From: Methylobacterium sp. CB376
GTDB lineage: Bacteria; Pseudomonadota; Alphaproteobacteria; Rhizobiales; Beijerinckiaceae
Length of the DNA stretch: 64,000 nucleotides
Direction of reading: 5' to 3'
Assembly (NCBI RefSeq): GCF_029714205.1
Contig: NZ_CP121648.1
Location: 5,023,501 to 5,087,500 of the forward strand
The stretch's first letter is position 1; each line of letters begins with the position of its first letter. The notes under the pieces were generated by a model, which saw only the letters and a program-made list of their open reading frames with translations, made no database searches and was not told the origin of the DNA. Positions 36,305-45,922 of this stretch are shown one piece after another. Both the position numbers and the translations under genes were made by a program.

Positions 36305-36919
36305 ATGCGCTTCGTCCGCTCATCCGGGTCCGGCGCCCGCCGGCTGCTCGGGGCCGGCCCGGTGCTCGCCGCCCTCGCGGGGCCGGTCGCGGCGAAGCCC
36401 GTCGTGCTCGGCGACAGCATCGGGGTCGGCATCGCCGCGGCGGCGCGCGCGCCGGGCCTCGCCCACAACAGCGTGGCGATCCGGGGCGACGACGCCCTGC
36501 AGCAGATCCGCCGGACCGCCCCCGGCAGCCTCGCCCTGCTCAGCCTCGGCACCAACGACGCGGTCGGCGGCGCCCGGGACGTCGCGCCCGCCATCGACCG
36601 GCTGGTCGCGGCGGCGCGGGCCGGCCGGCTGCGGCTGGTCTGGGTCGGCCCGCCCTGCGTGTTCAAGCCCTGGAACGCCGAGGCGGCGCGCCTCGACGCG
36701 ATCCTGCGCGGCCGGCTCGGGGGGGAGGTGACCTACGTGAGCCTCGCCGACCGGGCGATCTGCGACCGGCGCCTGCGCGCCGCGGACGGCGTGCACTTCA
36801 CCGCCGCCGGCTACGCCCTGATCTGGCGGCGGGTCCAGGCGGCGGTCGGGATCGCGCCCGCCCGGCCGGTCGCGGGATCGGTGGCGGCGGGTCCCGCCCT
36901 GAGGCCGGTCCTGCCCTGA
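36305..36919 (+). CDS. Secreted SGNH/GDSL hydrolase (first of three)
   Basis: A 204-residue protein with a signal-like N-terminus (basic start, hydrophobic GPVLAALAGPVAA). The SGNH blocks are VLGDSIGVG (Ser), SLGTNDAVG (Asn) and the C-terminal ADGVHFTAAGY with the Asp-x-x-His pair. Such enzymes remove or transfer ester-linked acyl groups. It starts a run of three SGNH genes and an MBOAT gene on the same strand, which suggests work on a surface polysaccharide. Confidence 0.88.
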   Translation: MRFVRSSGSGARRLLGAGPVLAALAGPVAAKPVVLGDSIGVGIAAAARAPGLAHNSVAIRGDDALQQIRRTAPGSLALLSLGTNDAVGGARDVAPAIDRLVAAARAGRLRLVWVGPPCVFKPWNAEAARLDAILRGRLGGEVTYVSLADRAICDRRLRAADGVHFTAAGYALIWRRVQAAVGIAPARPVAGSVAAGPALRPVLP

Positions 36920-36960
36920 CGATGAGCGCCGCGGATCCCGCGATGATGAGGGGGACACGG

Positions 36961-37734
36961 ATGGTGCAAGCGACCCGTCTCTCGCGCCGCGCGCTGCTCG
37001 GCGGCCTCGCGGGCCTCGCGGCCGCGCCCCGGGCGCGGGCCGCCGCCGGCGACGAGATCCGCATCGCCTTCGTGGGCGATTCCCTGGCGGACGGGATCTG
37101 GGGCGGCGCCTTCCGCCTCGCCTCCCGGGAGCCCTGCCTCGGGGGGCGGATCAGGCTCGGGCGCTTCGCCGAGAACGGGACCGGCCTGACGCGGCCGGCG
37201 AAGTTCGACTGGGTGGCGCAGAGCCGCACCGTCGCCGAGACGTTCCGGCCCACGCTCGCCGTCGTGTCCCTCGGGCTCAACGATCGCCAGAGCATCGTGG
37301 AGGCGGGCCGCGCCCGGCTCGACCTCGGCACGCCGGCCTGGCGCAGCCGCTACGCCGAATTGGCCCAGGCGGTCGCCCGCAACCTCGCGCCGGCGGGCGG
37401 GGGGAGCGTGCTGTGGCTCGGCCTGCCGGTGCTGCGCGACCGGGCGAGCCAGGACGACGCGGCCGAGAAGAACGCGATCTTCGCGCAGGCCCTGCGCGAC
37501 CTCGCCGCCCCGCGGACCCGCTTCGTCGCGCCCTGGCGCCAGGACCCCTCCGGCCCCGACAGTTTCCAGCCCTACGGGCCGGACCTGCACGGGGCCAAGG
37601 TGCAGATCCGCGCCCCCGACGGGATCCACTTCACGGCCGCCGGCTACGACGTGCTGGCGGCCCACCTGCTGCGCGCGGCGGCCGATCTCCTGGCGGAGCA
37701 GGGCGTCGCGCTCACCTTCCCGTGCCGGCGCTGA
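36961..37734 (+). CDS. Secreted SGNH hydrolase, DUF459-like (second of three)
   Basis: A 257-residue protein with a twin-arginine-like signal ([21 protein letters not shown]). SGNH blocks are FVGDSLADGIW, SLGLNDRQS and PDGIHFTAAGYD; the layout is that of DUF459 proteins. ATG 36961 is chosen because AGGGGG lies 6 nt before it; ATG 36922 would add an unlikely extension. Its end overlaps the third SGNH gene by 13 nt. Confidence 0.85.
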   Translation: MVQATRLSRRALLGGLAGLAAAPRARAAAGDEIRIAFVGDSLADGIWGGAFRLASREPCLGGRIRLGRFAENGTGLTRPAKFDWVAQSRTVAETFRPTLAVVSLGLNDRQSIVEAGRARLDLGTPAWRSRYAELAQAVARNLAPAGGGSVLWLGLPVLRDRASQDDAAEKNAIFAQALRDLAAPRTRFVAPWRQDPSGPDSFQPYGPDLHGAKVQIRAPDGIHFTAAGYDVLAAHLLRAAADLLAEQGVALTFPCRR

Positions 37735-38945
37735 GGCGGGGCGCGCGGCGGCTGCGGCTCCTCGCCGGGCTGCTGCCGGCCTGCGCGGCGCAGGCGGGGG
37801 CGGAGCCGCGCGCCGCCGTCTCGATCCTGCAGATCGGCGACAGCCACACGGCGGCCGATCTCTTCACCGGCGCCGCACGGGCGCTGCTGCAGGCGCGCTA
37901 CGGGGAGGGCGGCGCGGGCTACCTGCCGCCCGGGCGGCCGCACCCGGGCGTTCGCGACGGCCGGTTCGCCGCGACGGCGAGCGCGGGCTGGCGCTTCGCG
38001 AGCATCCAGCGCTCCGCGACGCCCGAGGCCTTCACGCTCTCGGGCTTCACCGCCAGTGCCCGCGGCGCCGGGGAGGTGCTGCGGCTCGCGGCCGATCCCC
38101 CGGCGCCCTACGGGCTGATCGAGATCGAGGCGCGGACGGGGCCGGGCGCGGGGGCGATCGAGATTCGGGTCGACGGGGAGCGCGTCCGCACGGCCTCCCT
38201 GCGGGCCGCCGCGCCGGGCTGGACCCTGCTGCGGCTCCCGGCCCCGCGCGGCGGCCCGGCCGCCCTGACCACGCTGGCGATCCGCACGACCGGCCCGGGC
38301 CCCGTCACCCTCGCGAGCATCGGCCTCTTCCGGCCCGGGGGTGGGGTGACCTACAGCCATCTCGGCTTTCCGGGCGCCACCGTCGACGTCCTGGCGCGCT
38401 TCCCCGCGCCAGTGATCGCCCGCGACCTGCGGCGCCTGCGGCCCGACCTGATCGTGCTGGCCTTCGGCACCAACGAGGGGTTCGACGACGCCCTCGACCC
38501 GGCCGCGTACCGGGCGCGCTACCGCGCCGCCCTGCGCCGGCTGCGCGCCGCGGCGCCGCGGGCGCGGCTGGTGGTGATCGGGCCGCCCGCGGCCGGACGG
38601 GCCGGCCCCGGCTGCGGGGCCGGGGAGGGCGCCTGCGCGCCCGCGGCCGCCCCCGCCAAACAGGGCGCCTGCGCCGTCCCGCCGCCGCCGAAGCTCGACG
38701 CCGTGCGCGCGGCGCAGCGGCAGGTCGCGGCGGAGGAGGGGGCCGCGTTCTGGGACTGGGCCGCCCTGATGCCGCCGGACTGCCCCGCCGAGGCATGGCG
38801 GCGCCTCGACCCGCCCCTGATGTCCAAAGATCACATTCATTTTACGAAGCTGGGATATAGCCTAAGCGGCCGCGCCTTCGCGGAATTCCTCGATCCGATC
38901 GTGCAACGAACGTTGGAGGAGGCCCATGCTGTTCCCAACGATTGA
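37722..38945 (+). CDS. Secreted SGNH hydrolase with inserted domain (third of three)
   Basis: A 407-residue protein. The start is taken as GTG 37722, inside the end of the previous gene, because it gives a signal peptide (RRLRLLAGLLPACAAQAGA). The catalytic Ser is in LQIGDSHTAADLF, the Asn in FGTNEGFDD, and the Asp-His in SKDHIHFTKLGY. Between blocks one and two lies an inserted beta-rich region of about 180 residues, possibly a carbohydrate-binding module. It overlaps the MBOAT gene by 20 nt. Confidence 0.85.
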   Translation: MPALRRGARRLRLLAGLLPACAAQAGAEPRAAVSILQIGDSHTAADLFTGAARALLQARYGEGGAGYLPPGRPHPGVRDGRFAATASAGWRFASIQRSATPEAFTLSGFTASARGAGEVLRLAADPPAPYGLIEIEARTGPGAGAIEIRVDGERVRTASLRAAAPGWTLLRLPAPRGGPAALTTLAIRTTGPGPVTLASIGLFRPGGGVTYSHLGFPGATVDVLARFPAPVIARDLRRLRPDLIVLAFGTNEGFDDALDPAAYRARYRAALRRLRAAAPRARLVVIGPPAAGRAGPGCGAGEGACAPAAAPAKQGACAVPPPPKLDAVRAAQRQVAAEEGAAFWDWAALMPPDCPAEAWRRLDPPLMSKDHIHFTKLGYSLSGRAFAEFLDPIVQRTLEEAHAVPND

Positions 38946-40362
38946 GTTTGCACTGTTCTTCATGACGGTTCTGCCGCTGACTTGGGCGCTCAATCGCCGG
39001 AACGAGCTCAAGAAACTGATGCTCGTGGGAGTGAGCTACGCCTTCTACAGCTGCTGGAGCGTCGCCTTCCTGCCGCTCCTGGTGCTGTCCTCGGTGGGGA
39101 ATTACGGCTTCGGCCGCCTCATCGCGGCCTGCGAGGGACCGCGCCGGCGCGGGATGGCCGTGGGCTGCGCGGTCGCGCTCAACCTCGCGCCGCTCTGCTA
39201 CTTCAAGTACTATGACTTCGCGGCCGCGCAGCTCCAGAGTCTCGCGGACCTCGCCGGATGGCCCGTCGCGCTCGGCTCGACGGGGCTCGCCGTGCCGGTG
39301 GCGATCTCGTTCCTGACCTTCCACGGCATCTCCTACGTGGTCGACGTGCATCGCCGGACGATCCCGGCCTCGCGCTCGCTTCTCGACCTGATGCTCTACG
39401 TCAGCTTCTTTCCCCACCTCGTGGCCGGCCCGATCGTGCGGGCGGCGGAGTTCCTCGGGCAGCTCGCCCGTCCGTCCAATCCCGGCCGGATCGACCTGTC
39501 CGGGAGCGCGCTGCTGATCCTCGGCGGGTTGTTCAAGAAGGTCGTGGTGGCGAGCCACCTCTCGGTCCTCTACGTGGATCCGGTCGTCACCAATCCGGGC
39601 GCCTATGGCAGCGTCGACCTGATCCTCGCGGCCTACGCCTACGCCATCGTCATCTACTGCGATTTCAGCGCCTACACGGACATCGCGATCGGCGTCGCGA
39701 ACCTCCTCGGCTACCGCTTCCCGCAGAACTTCGACCAGCCCTACATCGCGCTCTCGCTGCAGGAATTCTGGCGGCGCTGGCACATCACGCTGTCGTCGTG
39801 GCTGCGGGACTACCTCTACGTCCCGCTCGGCGGCAGCCGGGGCGGCCGGCTCCTCACGCTGCGCAACCTCGTCCTGACGATGGTGCTCGGCGGCCTGTGG
39901 CACGGGGCGGGCCTGCAATTCCTGGTCTGGGGCGCCCTGCACGGGGTCGGGCTCGCGGCCGAGCGCGGGCTGCGCGAGGCCACCGACCCGAGGGGCCGCC
40001 TGCGCGGCTTCCTGCGCAGCGAGGCCGGCGAGGCCCTGCGCTGGATCCTGGTCTTCCACTTCGTCTGCCTGGCCTGGATCTTCTTCCGGGCGCCGGATTG
40101 CGCCAGCGCGCTCGACTACCTCGCGGCGATCGGCCGGGGCCTCGGCGGGCCCGCCCCGCTCGCCGCCACGCCGCTCGTCCTCGCGCTGATGGCGGCCGGG
40201 GCCGCCACGCAGCTCGCGCCGCCCGCCCTCGCCGCGGCCGCCCGCTCCCTCTACGGGGGCGCCGGCCTGCCCGCCAAGGTCGCGCTCGGCACCGCGCTCG
40301 CGTGGCTCGTGGCGATGCTGTCGCCCTCCGGCGTGGCGCCCTTCATCTACTTCCAGTTCTGA
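38926..40362 (+). CDS. MBOAT O-acyltransferase (AlgI-like)
   Basis: A 478-residue membrane-bound O-acyltransferase with about ten hydrophobic segments. It has the AlgI/DltB signature FQEFWRRWHITLSSWLRDYLY-type region (here LQEFWRRWHITLSSW) and the catalytic histidine in LGGLWHGAGLQF (about H326). Such proteins move acetyl groups across the membrane to SGNH-type partners that acylate polysaccharide or teichoic acid. Directly downstream of three SGNH genes and overlapping the last one, it forms the core of this operon. Confidence 0.94.
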   Translation: MLFPTIEFALFFMTVLPLTWALNRRNELKKLMLVGVSYAFYSCWSVAFLPLLVLSSVGNYGFGRLIAACEGPRRRGMAVGCAVALNLAPLCYFKYYDFAAAQLQSLADLAGWPVALGSTGLAVPVAISFLTFHGISYVVDVHRRTIPASRSLLDLMLYVSFFPHLVAGPIVRAAEFLGQLARPSNPGRIDLSGSALLILGGLFKKVVVASHLSVLYVDPVVTNPGAYGSVDLILAAYAYAIVIYCDFSAYTDIAIGVANLLGYRFPQNFDQPYIALSLQEFWRRWHITLSSWLRDYLYVPLGGSRGGRLLTLRNLVLTMVLGGLWHGAGLQFLVWGALHGVGLAAERGLREATDPRGRLRGFLRSEAGEALRWILVFHFVCLAWIFFRAPDCASALDYLAAIGRGLGGPAPLAATPLVLALMAAGAATQLAPPALAAAARSLYGGAGLPAKVALGTALAWLVAMLSPSGVAPFIYFQF

Positions 40363-40376
40363 CCCGAGGAGATCGC

Positions 40377-40685
40377 GTGACCACCACCCCGCTGCAGGCG
40401 GCCCTGGGCGGGCCGGCGCTCCGGCCCCTCGCCGAGGAGGCGGCGACCGTCACGGTCGCGCAGCCCGCCGCCGCGATCCTCGTCGTGTGGGGAACGCTCG
40501 CCCTCCTGGCCCTGGCCGACCCGCGGCCGATCGCCGACTGGCTCGACGAGATGGAGCCGAACCCGGTCGTGCGCGCGGCGCAGGGCGGGGCGGCCCGGCT
40601 CGTCGCCGCCTCGGAGGCGCTCGGCCTCGCCCAGCTGTCGGGGCGGGTGCGCGAGGCGAGCCGGACCCTCACGCGCCGTCCGTGA
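40377..40685 (+). CDS. Small single-helix membrane protein of the MBOAT operon
   Basis: A 102-residue protein starting at GTG 40377 with GAGGAG 5 nt before it, 14 bp after the MBOAT gene. One hydrophobic segment (AAAILVVWGTLALLALA) follows a short N-terminus, and the rest is soluble. I do not recognise the family. Position suggests an accessory part of the acylation complex. Confidence 0.65.
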   Translation: MTTTPLQAALGGPALRPLAEEAATVTVAQPAAAILVVWGTLALLALADPRPIADWLDEMEPNPVVRAAQGGAARLVAASEALGLAQLSGRVREASRTLTRRP

Positions 40686-40733
40686 CCGGGGCGCCGCGGC
40701 CCCGCCGCCCGCCGGGGCGGGGACCTCTCATCG

Positions 40734-40880
40734 GCTGTCCGGACGTGATCGTCCGGACAGCGGATGATCCGGGATCCGGTTTTATCCAAGCGGATCCCGG
40801 ATCACGAGCCCGCGCGGCGCCTGAGCGAAGCCCACATCCGCATGGCGAAGCAATCAGTCGGATTTGGTATCACCATCGAC
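40734..40880 (+). repeat. Full-length dispersed repeat family A with two hairpins
   Basis: The most complete copy. Hairpin 1 is an 11-bp perfect stem (40734-40744 with 40751-40761). Hairpin 2 is a 14-bp perfect stem (40765-40778 with 40791-40804). Then follows the core GCCTGAGCGAAGCCCACATC and GGCGAAGCAATCAGTCGGAT. It lies between the MBOAT operon and the histidine kinase. Partial copies are at 5828, 25101, 47058, 53346 and probably 61671. Confidence 0.85.
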
Positions 40881-40965
40881 AACCAGTGACGCCGCGGTAA
40901 ACTGCCCAGGTACTGCGCCTGGATGTCCAGTGCAGCACCCATGCTGCGGGGCGTCGGCGGGCCGG

Positions 40966-43503
40966 ATGAACAGCATCGACGATCTCCCGGCCGGGGCGCA
41001 GGAGCGGATGAGCCTGCGCGCCTCCCTGGTCGAGCGCGAGGCCGAGCTGGCCCGGGTGCAGCAGATCGCGGGCGTGGGCGGGCTCGAGGTGGATCTGCGC
41101 GGCGGCTTCCGCAACCGGCGCTCGCCCGAGTACCTGCGCATCCACGGCCTGCCGCAGGACGCCGCCCGCGAGACGCACGAGGAATGGGTCGGGCGCATCC
41201 ATCCGGAGGACCGCGAGGCGACGCTCGGCCACTTCCTCGACGCCGTGCGCAGCGGCGCCCGCGAGTACCGGGCCGAGTACCGCATCATCCGGCCGAGCGA
41301 CGGGGCGGTGCGGTGGATCGCGGCCGTCGCCGAGATCGAGCGGGACGAGGCCGGCGTGCCCCTGCGCCTCGTCGGCGCCCACCGGGACGTGACCGAGCGC
41401 AAATGCGCCGAGATCGCCCTGCGCGAGAGCGAACTGCAGAAGCGCCTCGCCCTCGACGCGGCCGGGCTCGGGATCTGGGAGTACCGGCCGGATTCCGGCG
41501 CGCTCACCGCCGACGCCCGCTGCAAGGCCCTGTTCGGGCTCGCGCCCGAGGCCGAGGTCGGCCCCTCGACCCTGCTCGACGCCTGCCACCCGGAGGACCG
41601 CCCGCGCCTGCGCGCCGCGCTCGCCGCCGCCACCGACCCGGGCGGGCCGGGCGGCCTCGCGCAGGAGCACCGCACGCTCGGCGGTAGCGGCGAGCGCTGG
41701 ATCGTCACCCGCGGCCACGCCTCCTTCGAGGGCGGGCGCTGCGTGCGCCTGATCGGAGTCGTCCTGGAGGTGACCGAGCGCAAGTGGGCCGAGGCGGCCC
41801 TGCGCGAGAGCCGCGACCGGCTCGCCGCCGAGCGCCACGCCCTGGAGGTGCTCAACCGGACCGGAACCCGGATCGCCGCCGAGCGCGACCTCGGCGGACT
41901 GGTGCGCATCGTGGCGGAGGCCGGCCTCGCCCTGACCGGGGCCGCCTCCGGAGCGTTCGTCTACCGGGCCGACGAGCCGGGCGAGGAGGCGCCGCGCTGC
42001 GTCCTCGCGGGCCGGGACCAGGAGGCCTTCGCGCGCGGCGCGGAGCCCCTCGCGCTGGCGGCCCTGGCCGGGGAGCAGCCGCCCGACCCGGGCGAGGTCC
42101 GGGCGGCCGGTTTCGCGAGCCTGCTCACCGTGCCGGTCATCTCCGCCTCCGGCGAGACGACCGGCGTGCTGGTCCTCGGCCACCCGGCCCCGGGCGCGTT
42201 CGACGCCCGGATCGCGGCGGTCCTGACCGGGCTCGCCGCCCAGGCGGCGATCGGCTTCGACAATGTCCGGCTGCTGCGCGCGGCCCACCGGGCCAATGCC
42301 AGCCTGGAGCAGCGCGTCGAGGAGCGCACCGCCGCCCTGCGGCGCGCCGAGGAGGCGCTGCGGCAATCCCAGAAGATGGAGGCGGTGGGCCAGCTCACCG
42401 GCGGCCTCGCCCACGACTTCAACAACCTGCTCACCGGCATCGCCGGCAGCCTCGAACTCCTGCAGCTGCGCCTGCGCCAGGGGCGCCTCGGTGAGATCGA
42501 CCGCTACGTCGAGGCCGCGCAGGGGGCGGCCAAGCGGGCGGCGGCCCTGACGCATCGCCTCCTCGCCTTCTCGCGCCGCCAGACCCTGGATCCGAAGCCC
42601 GTCGACGCCAACCGGCTGATCGCCGGGATGGAGGAGCTGATCCGGCGCACGGTGGGGCCCGCCATCGGCGTCGAGGTGGCGCCCGCCGCCGATCTCTGGA
42701 CGGCGCTGGTCGACCCCCACCAGCTCGAGAACGCCCTCCTGAACCTGTGCCTGAACGCCCGCGACGCGATGCCGGACGGGGGCCGCATCGTCATCGCGAC
42801 CGCCAACCTCGCGCTCGGCCCCGAGGAGGCCGCGGCCGCGGATCTGAGTCCCGGTCCGTACCTGTCGCTCAGCGTCGCGGATACGGGGATCGGCATGACC
42901 CCGGACGTGATCCAGCACGCCTTCGAGCCCTTCTTCACCACGAAGCCGATGGGCCAGGGCACCGGGCTCGGCCTCTCGATGATCTACGGCTTCGCCCTTC
43001 AATCCGGCGGGCAGGTGCGGATCGCCTCCGAGGTCGGGCGCGGCACCCGGGTCTGCCTGCTCCTGCCGCGCCACGAGGGCGCCGCGGAGGAGGTGGACGG
43101 GCCGCTCGCGCCGATGCGGGAGCCGCGGGCGGGGCGGGGCGAGACGGTGCTCGTCGTCGACGACGAGCCGACCGTGCGGATGCTGGTGACGGACGTTCTC
43201 GAAGGGCTCGGCTACGCGGTGCTCGCGGCGGGGGACGGCGCCGCCGGCCTGCGGCTGCTGCGCGAGGAGCGGCGCATCGCCCTCCTCGTCACCGATGTCG
43301 GGCTGCCGGGCGGGCTCAACGGGCGGCAGATGGCGGATGCGGCGCGCGCCGACCGGCCGGATCTCAGGGTGCTGTTCATCACCGGCTACGCCGAGAACGC
43401 GGCCCTCGGCGGCGGCCGGCTCGGCCCCGGCATGCAGGTGCTGACCAAGCCCTTCGCGGTCGAGACCCTGGCGGCGCGCGTGAAGGAATTGCTCGCGCGG
43501 TGA
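40966..43503 (+). CDS. Hybrid sensor histidine kinase with PAS, GAF and receiver domains
   Basis: An 845-residue soluble kinase. Two PAS domains (about 15-145 and 150-280) are followed by a GAF domain (about 300-440), a coiled linker, a HisKA domain with phospho-accepting H483 ([10 protein letters not shown]), a HATPase domain ([24 protein letters not shown]) and a C-terminal receiver with D777 (VTDVGLPGG). The FFTTK..GTGLGL pattern is typical of PAS hybrid kinases of Rhizobiales. No membrane segment, so it senses an internal signal. ATG 40966 excludes an upstream in-frame stretch derived from repeat sequence. No partner regulator is adjacent. Confidence 0.93.
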   Translation: MNSIDDLPAGAQERMSLRASLVEREAELARVQQIAGVGGLEVDLRGGFRNRRSPEYLRIHGLPQDAARETHEEWVGRIHPEDREATLGHFLDAVRSGAREYRAEYRIIRPSDGAVRWIAAVAEIERDEAGVPLRLVGAHRDVTERKCAEIALRESELQKRLALDAAGLGIWEYRPDSGALTADARCKALFGLAPEAEVGPSTLLDACHPEDRPRLRAALAAATDPGGPGGLAQEHRTLGGSGERWIVTRGHASFEGGRCVRLIGVVLEVTERKWAEAALRESRDRLAAERHALEVLNRTGTRIAAERDLGGLVRIVAEAGLALTGAASGAFVYRADEPGEEAPRCVLAGRDQEAFARGAEPLALAALAGEQPPDPGEVRAAGFASLLTVPVISASGETTGVLVLGHPAPGAFDARIAAVLTGLAAQAAIGFDNVRLLRAAHRANASLEQRVEERTAALRRAEEALRQSQKMEAVGQLTGGLAHDFNNLLTGIAGSLELLQLRLRQGRLGEIDRYVEAAQGAAKRAAALTHRLLAFSRRQTLDPKPVDANRLIAGMEELIRRTVGPAIGVEVAPAADLWTALVDPHQLENALLNLCLNARDAMPDGGRIVIATANLALGPEEAAAADLSPGPYLSLSVADTGIGMTPDVIQHAFEPFFTTKPMGQGTGLGLSMIYGFALQSGGQVRIASEVGRGTRVCLLLPRHEGAAEEVDGPLAPMREPRAGRGETVLVVDDEPTVRMLVTDVLEGLGYAVLAAGDGAAGLRLLREERRIALLVTDVGLPGGLNGRQMADAARADRPDLRVLFITGYAENAALGGGRLGPGMQVLTKPFAVETLAARVKELLAR

Positions 43504-43651
43504 GGCGCCCGCCCTCGCGCGCCGGCCGCGCATCATGCGCCGCCACGGGCTGGCGCGCATCCCTGTCCGAGAACCGGGCGCTGCGCGAGGCCGAGAGGCC
43601 CGAGTCCGGCCCGTCCCCCTCCGCGGCGCGGCCGGCGCCGCTCAGCGGGCG

Positions 43652-44737
43652 TTAAGGATCTCCGAGGGTGGAGAAGCGGTAGGCGATGAGGCAGCGGTAG
43701 GTCGCCCCGGGATCGAGGCGGGCCGAGCCGAAGACCGGCTGGTTCGGCGTGTCCGGAAACAGTTGCGGTTCCAGGGCGACCCCGTCCGACTGGCGGTAGG
43801 CGAGGCCGGACTTGCCGATCGCGGTCCCGTCCAGGAAGTTGCCGGTGTAGAGTTGCAGGCCCGGCTGGTTCGTCAGCAGGTCGAGGACGCGGCCCGAGCC
43901 GCGCTCCTCCAGCCGGGCGGCCGGCCGCGCCGCCTGGCTCGGCGCGGTCCCGAGCACGAAATTGTGGTCGTAGCCGCGCCCGCGCCGGATCTGAGTGTGG
44001 CGGCCGTCCCGGATTCGCGACCCGATCGCGGTGGGCGCGCGGAAGTCGAAGGGTGTGTCGGCGACCGGCGCGAACTCGCCGGTCGGGATCTGCGTCGGAT
44101 CGACCGGCGTGTAGGTGTCGGCCGGGATCGTCAGGACATGATCGAGGATGGGGCGGCCCGCGCCCTCGCCCGCCAGATTGAAGAAGCTGTGATTGGTCAG
44201 GTTGACGATGGTCGGCTGGTCGGTCGTCGCCGCGTAGGCGATGCTCAGCGTATCGGGCCCCTCCAGGCGGTAGGTGGCCGTGACCGTGAGGGTGCCGGGA
44301 TAGCCCTCCTCCCCGTCCGGGCTGACGTAGCGCAGGGTCGCGGCCGGCCCCTCGCCGCCGCGGATCGCGGTGATCTCCCAGAGGCGCCGGTTGAAGCCCT
44401 GCACGCCGCCGTGCAGGGCGTTCGGGCCGTCGTTGGTGGCGAGCGCGTAGCTCCGCCCGTCGAGGCTGAAGCGGCCGCCGCGGATGCGGTTGGCGTAGCG
44501 CCCGACGCTCGCGCCGAAATAGCTCGGCCGGTCGAGGTAGCCGGCGAGGTCGGGAAAGCCCAGCACCACGTCCGCCGGCGCGCCGTCGCGGTCCGGCACG
44601 TCGAGGCCGCGCAGGATCGCCCCGTAGGCGAGGATCCGCGCCGTGAGCCTGCCGTTGGTCAGCGTCACCTCGTCGACCGTCCTGCCGTCCGGCAGGATCC
44701 CGAACGGGCGTCGCGCGGCGCCATTGCCTTCCCGCAT
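43652..44737 (-). CDS. galM: Aldose 1-epimerase (galactose mutarotase)
   Basis: A 361-residue cytoplasmic mutarotase that interconverts alpha and beta anomers of galactose. Family motifs are GRYANRIRGGRF, LHGGVQGFNRRLW (catalytic His region), NLTNHSFFNLAG (second His) and YDHNFVLG. ATG 44737 is preferred over ATG 44743 because GGAGG ends exactly at 44744, six bases before it. It is divergent from galactose dehydrogenase and lactonase genes of the same pathway. Confidence 0.94.
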   Translation of the reverse strand: MREGNGAARRPFGILPDGRTVDEVTLTNGRLTARILAYGAILRGLDVPDRDGAPADVVLGFPDLAGYLDRPSYFGASVGRYANRIRGGRFSLDGRSYALATNDGPNALHGGVQGFNRRLWEITAIRGGEGPAATLRYVSPDGEEGYPGTLTVTATYRLEGPDTLSIAYAATTDQPTIVNLTNHSFFNLAGEGAGRPILDHVLTIPADTYTPVDPTQIPTGEFAPVADTPFDFRAPTAIGSRIRDGRHTQIRRGRGYDHNFVLGTAPSQAARPAARLEERGSGRVLDLLTNQPGLQLYTGNFLDGTAIGKSGLAYRQSDGVALEPQLFPDTPNQPVFGSARLDPGATYRCLIAYRFSTLGDP

Positions 44738-44980
44738 GCTCATCCTCCGGAGCGGCGCCCGGGCGGGCCGGGTCCCGTCGGCACGCGCGGGTTGTACTCT
44801 GGCGACATGGACGCCAGCAACCGACGGCCGCGCCGGGAGCCGTCGCCCTGCCGAGCGCCTGCCTGCGCGCGGCGAAATCCCGCGCGATCCCGCGAGAGCG
44901 GCCGTCGCCATGGCGGCCGTCATCCGCTACGGCCTCACCCGCTCGCCGGTCGCCCGCCGGGCCAGGACGCGGAGCCCGCC

Positions 44981-45922
44981 TTGACATCGTCCCCCACCTC
45001 CCTGCGGATCGCCCTCGTCGGGCTCGGCAAGATCGCCCGCGACCAGCACCTGCCGGCGATCGCCGCGACGCCCGGCCTGGACCTCGCCGCCACCGCCGGC
45101 CCCGGCGCCGGCCTGGAGAACCTGCCCCACGCGCCGACCCTGGCGGCGCTGCTCGAATCCGGGCCTCCCTTCGACGCGGTCGCCCTCTGCACGCCGCCGC
45201 GCGGGCGCGGGGCGCTCGCCGCCGCGGCGCTGGCGGCGGGCAAGCACGTCCTCCTGGAGAAGCCGCCCGCGGCGACCCTGGGCGAGATCCTGCCGCTGGC
45301 CGCGCAGGCCCGCGCGGCCGGCCTCAGCCTGTTCTGCGCGTGGCATTCCCGCTTCGCCCCCGCGGTCGAGCCGGCCCGGGCCGCGCTGCGGGACCGCCCG
45401 ATCCGCGCGGTGCGCGTCGATTGGCGCGAGGACATCCGGGTCTGGCATCCGGGCCAGGACTGGATCCTGGAGCCGGGCGGCCTCGGGGTGTTCGACCCGG
45501 GCATCAACGCCCTGTCGCTCGTCACCCATCTCCTGCCCCGGCCGGTCCAGGTGACCGGGGCGGACCTCGCCTTCCCGGCCGACCGGCAGGCGCCGATCGC
45601 CGCCGCGCTCGACCTCGCCGACGCGGCGGGCCTGCCGATCCGGGCGGAGTTCGACTTCCTGCAGGCCGGGCCGCAGACCTGGGACATCCGGTTCGCGACG
45701 GAGCGCGGGCTCCTGCTTGTCTCGGGCGGCGGGGCGCGGCTGAGCCTCGACGGCGTTCCGATCCCGACCGCTCCGGAGGCGGAGTATCGCGGCCTCTACC
45801 GCCGCTTCCGCGACCTGGTCTCCCGCCGCGAGAGCGAGGCCGACCTCGCCCCCCTCGGCCTGGTGGCGGACGCCTTCATGATCGGGCGGCGCCGCACGGT
45901 CGCGGCCTTCGGGGGCTGGTGA
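44981..45922 (+). CDS. Gfo/Idh/MocA oxidoreductase, probable D-galactose 1-dehydrogenase
   Basis: A 313-residue NAD(P)-dependent sugar oxidoreductase. N-terminal IALVGLGKIARDQHLPAI is the Rossmann motif and KHVLLEKPPAATL holds the conserved EKP lysine. CAWHSRFAPAVEPA and DWREDIRVWHPGQDWI match bacterial galactose 1-dehydrogenases, which yield galactonolactone. The likely start is TTG 44981 with GGAG 7 nt upstream, since no ATG or GTG gives a proper N-terminus. It overlaps the lactonase gene by one base and is divergent from galM. Confidence 0.85.
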   Translation: MTSSPTSLRIALVGLGKIARDQHLPAIAATPGLDLAATAGPGAGLENLPHAPTLAALLESGPPFDAVALCTPPRGRGALAAAALAAGKHVLLEKPPAATLGEILPLAAQARAAGLSLFCAWHSRFAPAVEPARAALRDRPIRAVRVDWREDIRVWHPGQDWILEPGGLGVFDPGINALSLVTHLLPRPVQVTGADLAFPADRQAPIAAALDLADAAGLPIRAEFDFLQAGPQTWDIRFATERGLLLVSGGGARLSLDGVPIPTAPEAEYRGLYRRFRDLVSRRESEADLAPLGLVADAFMIGRRRTVAAFGGW

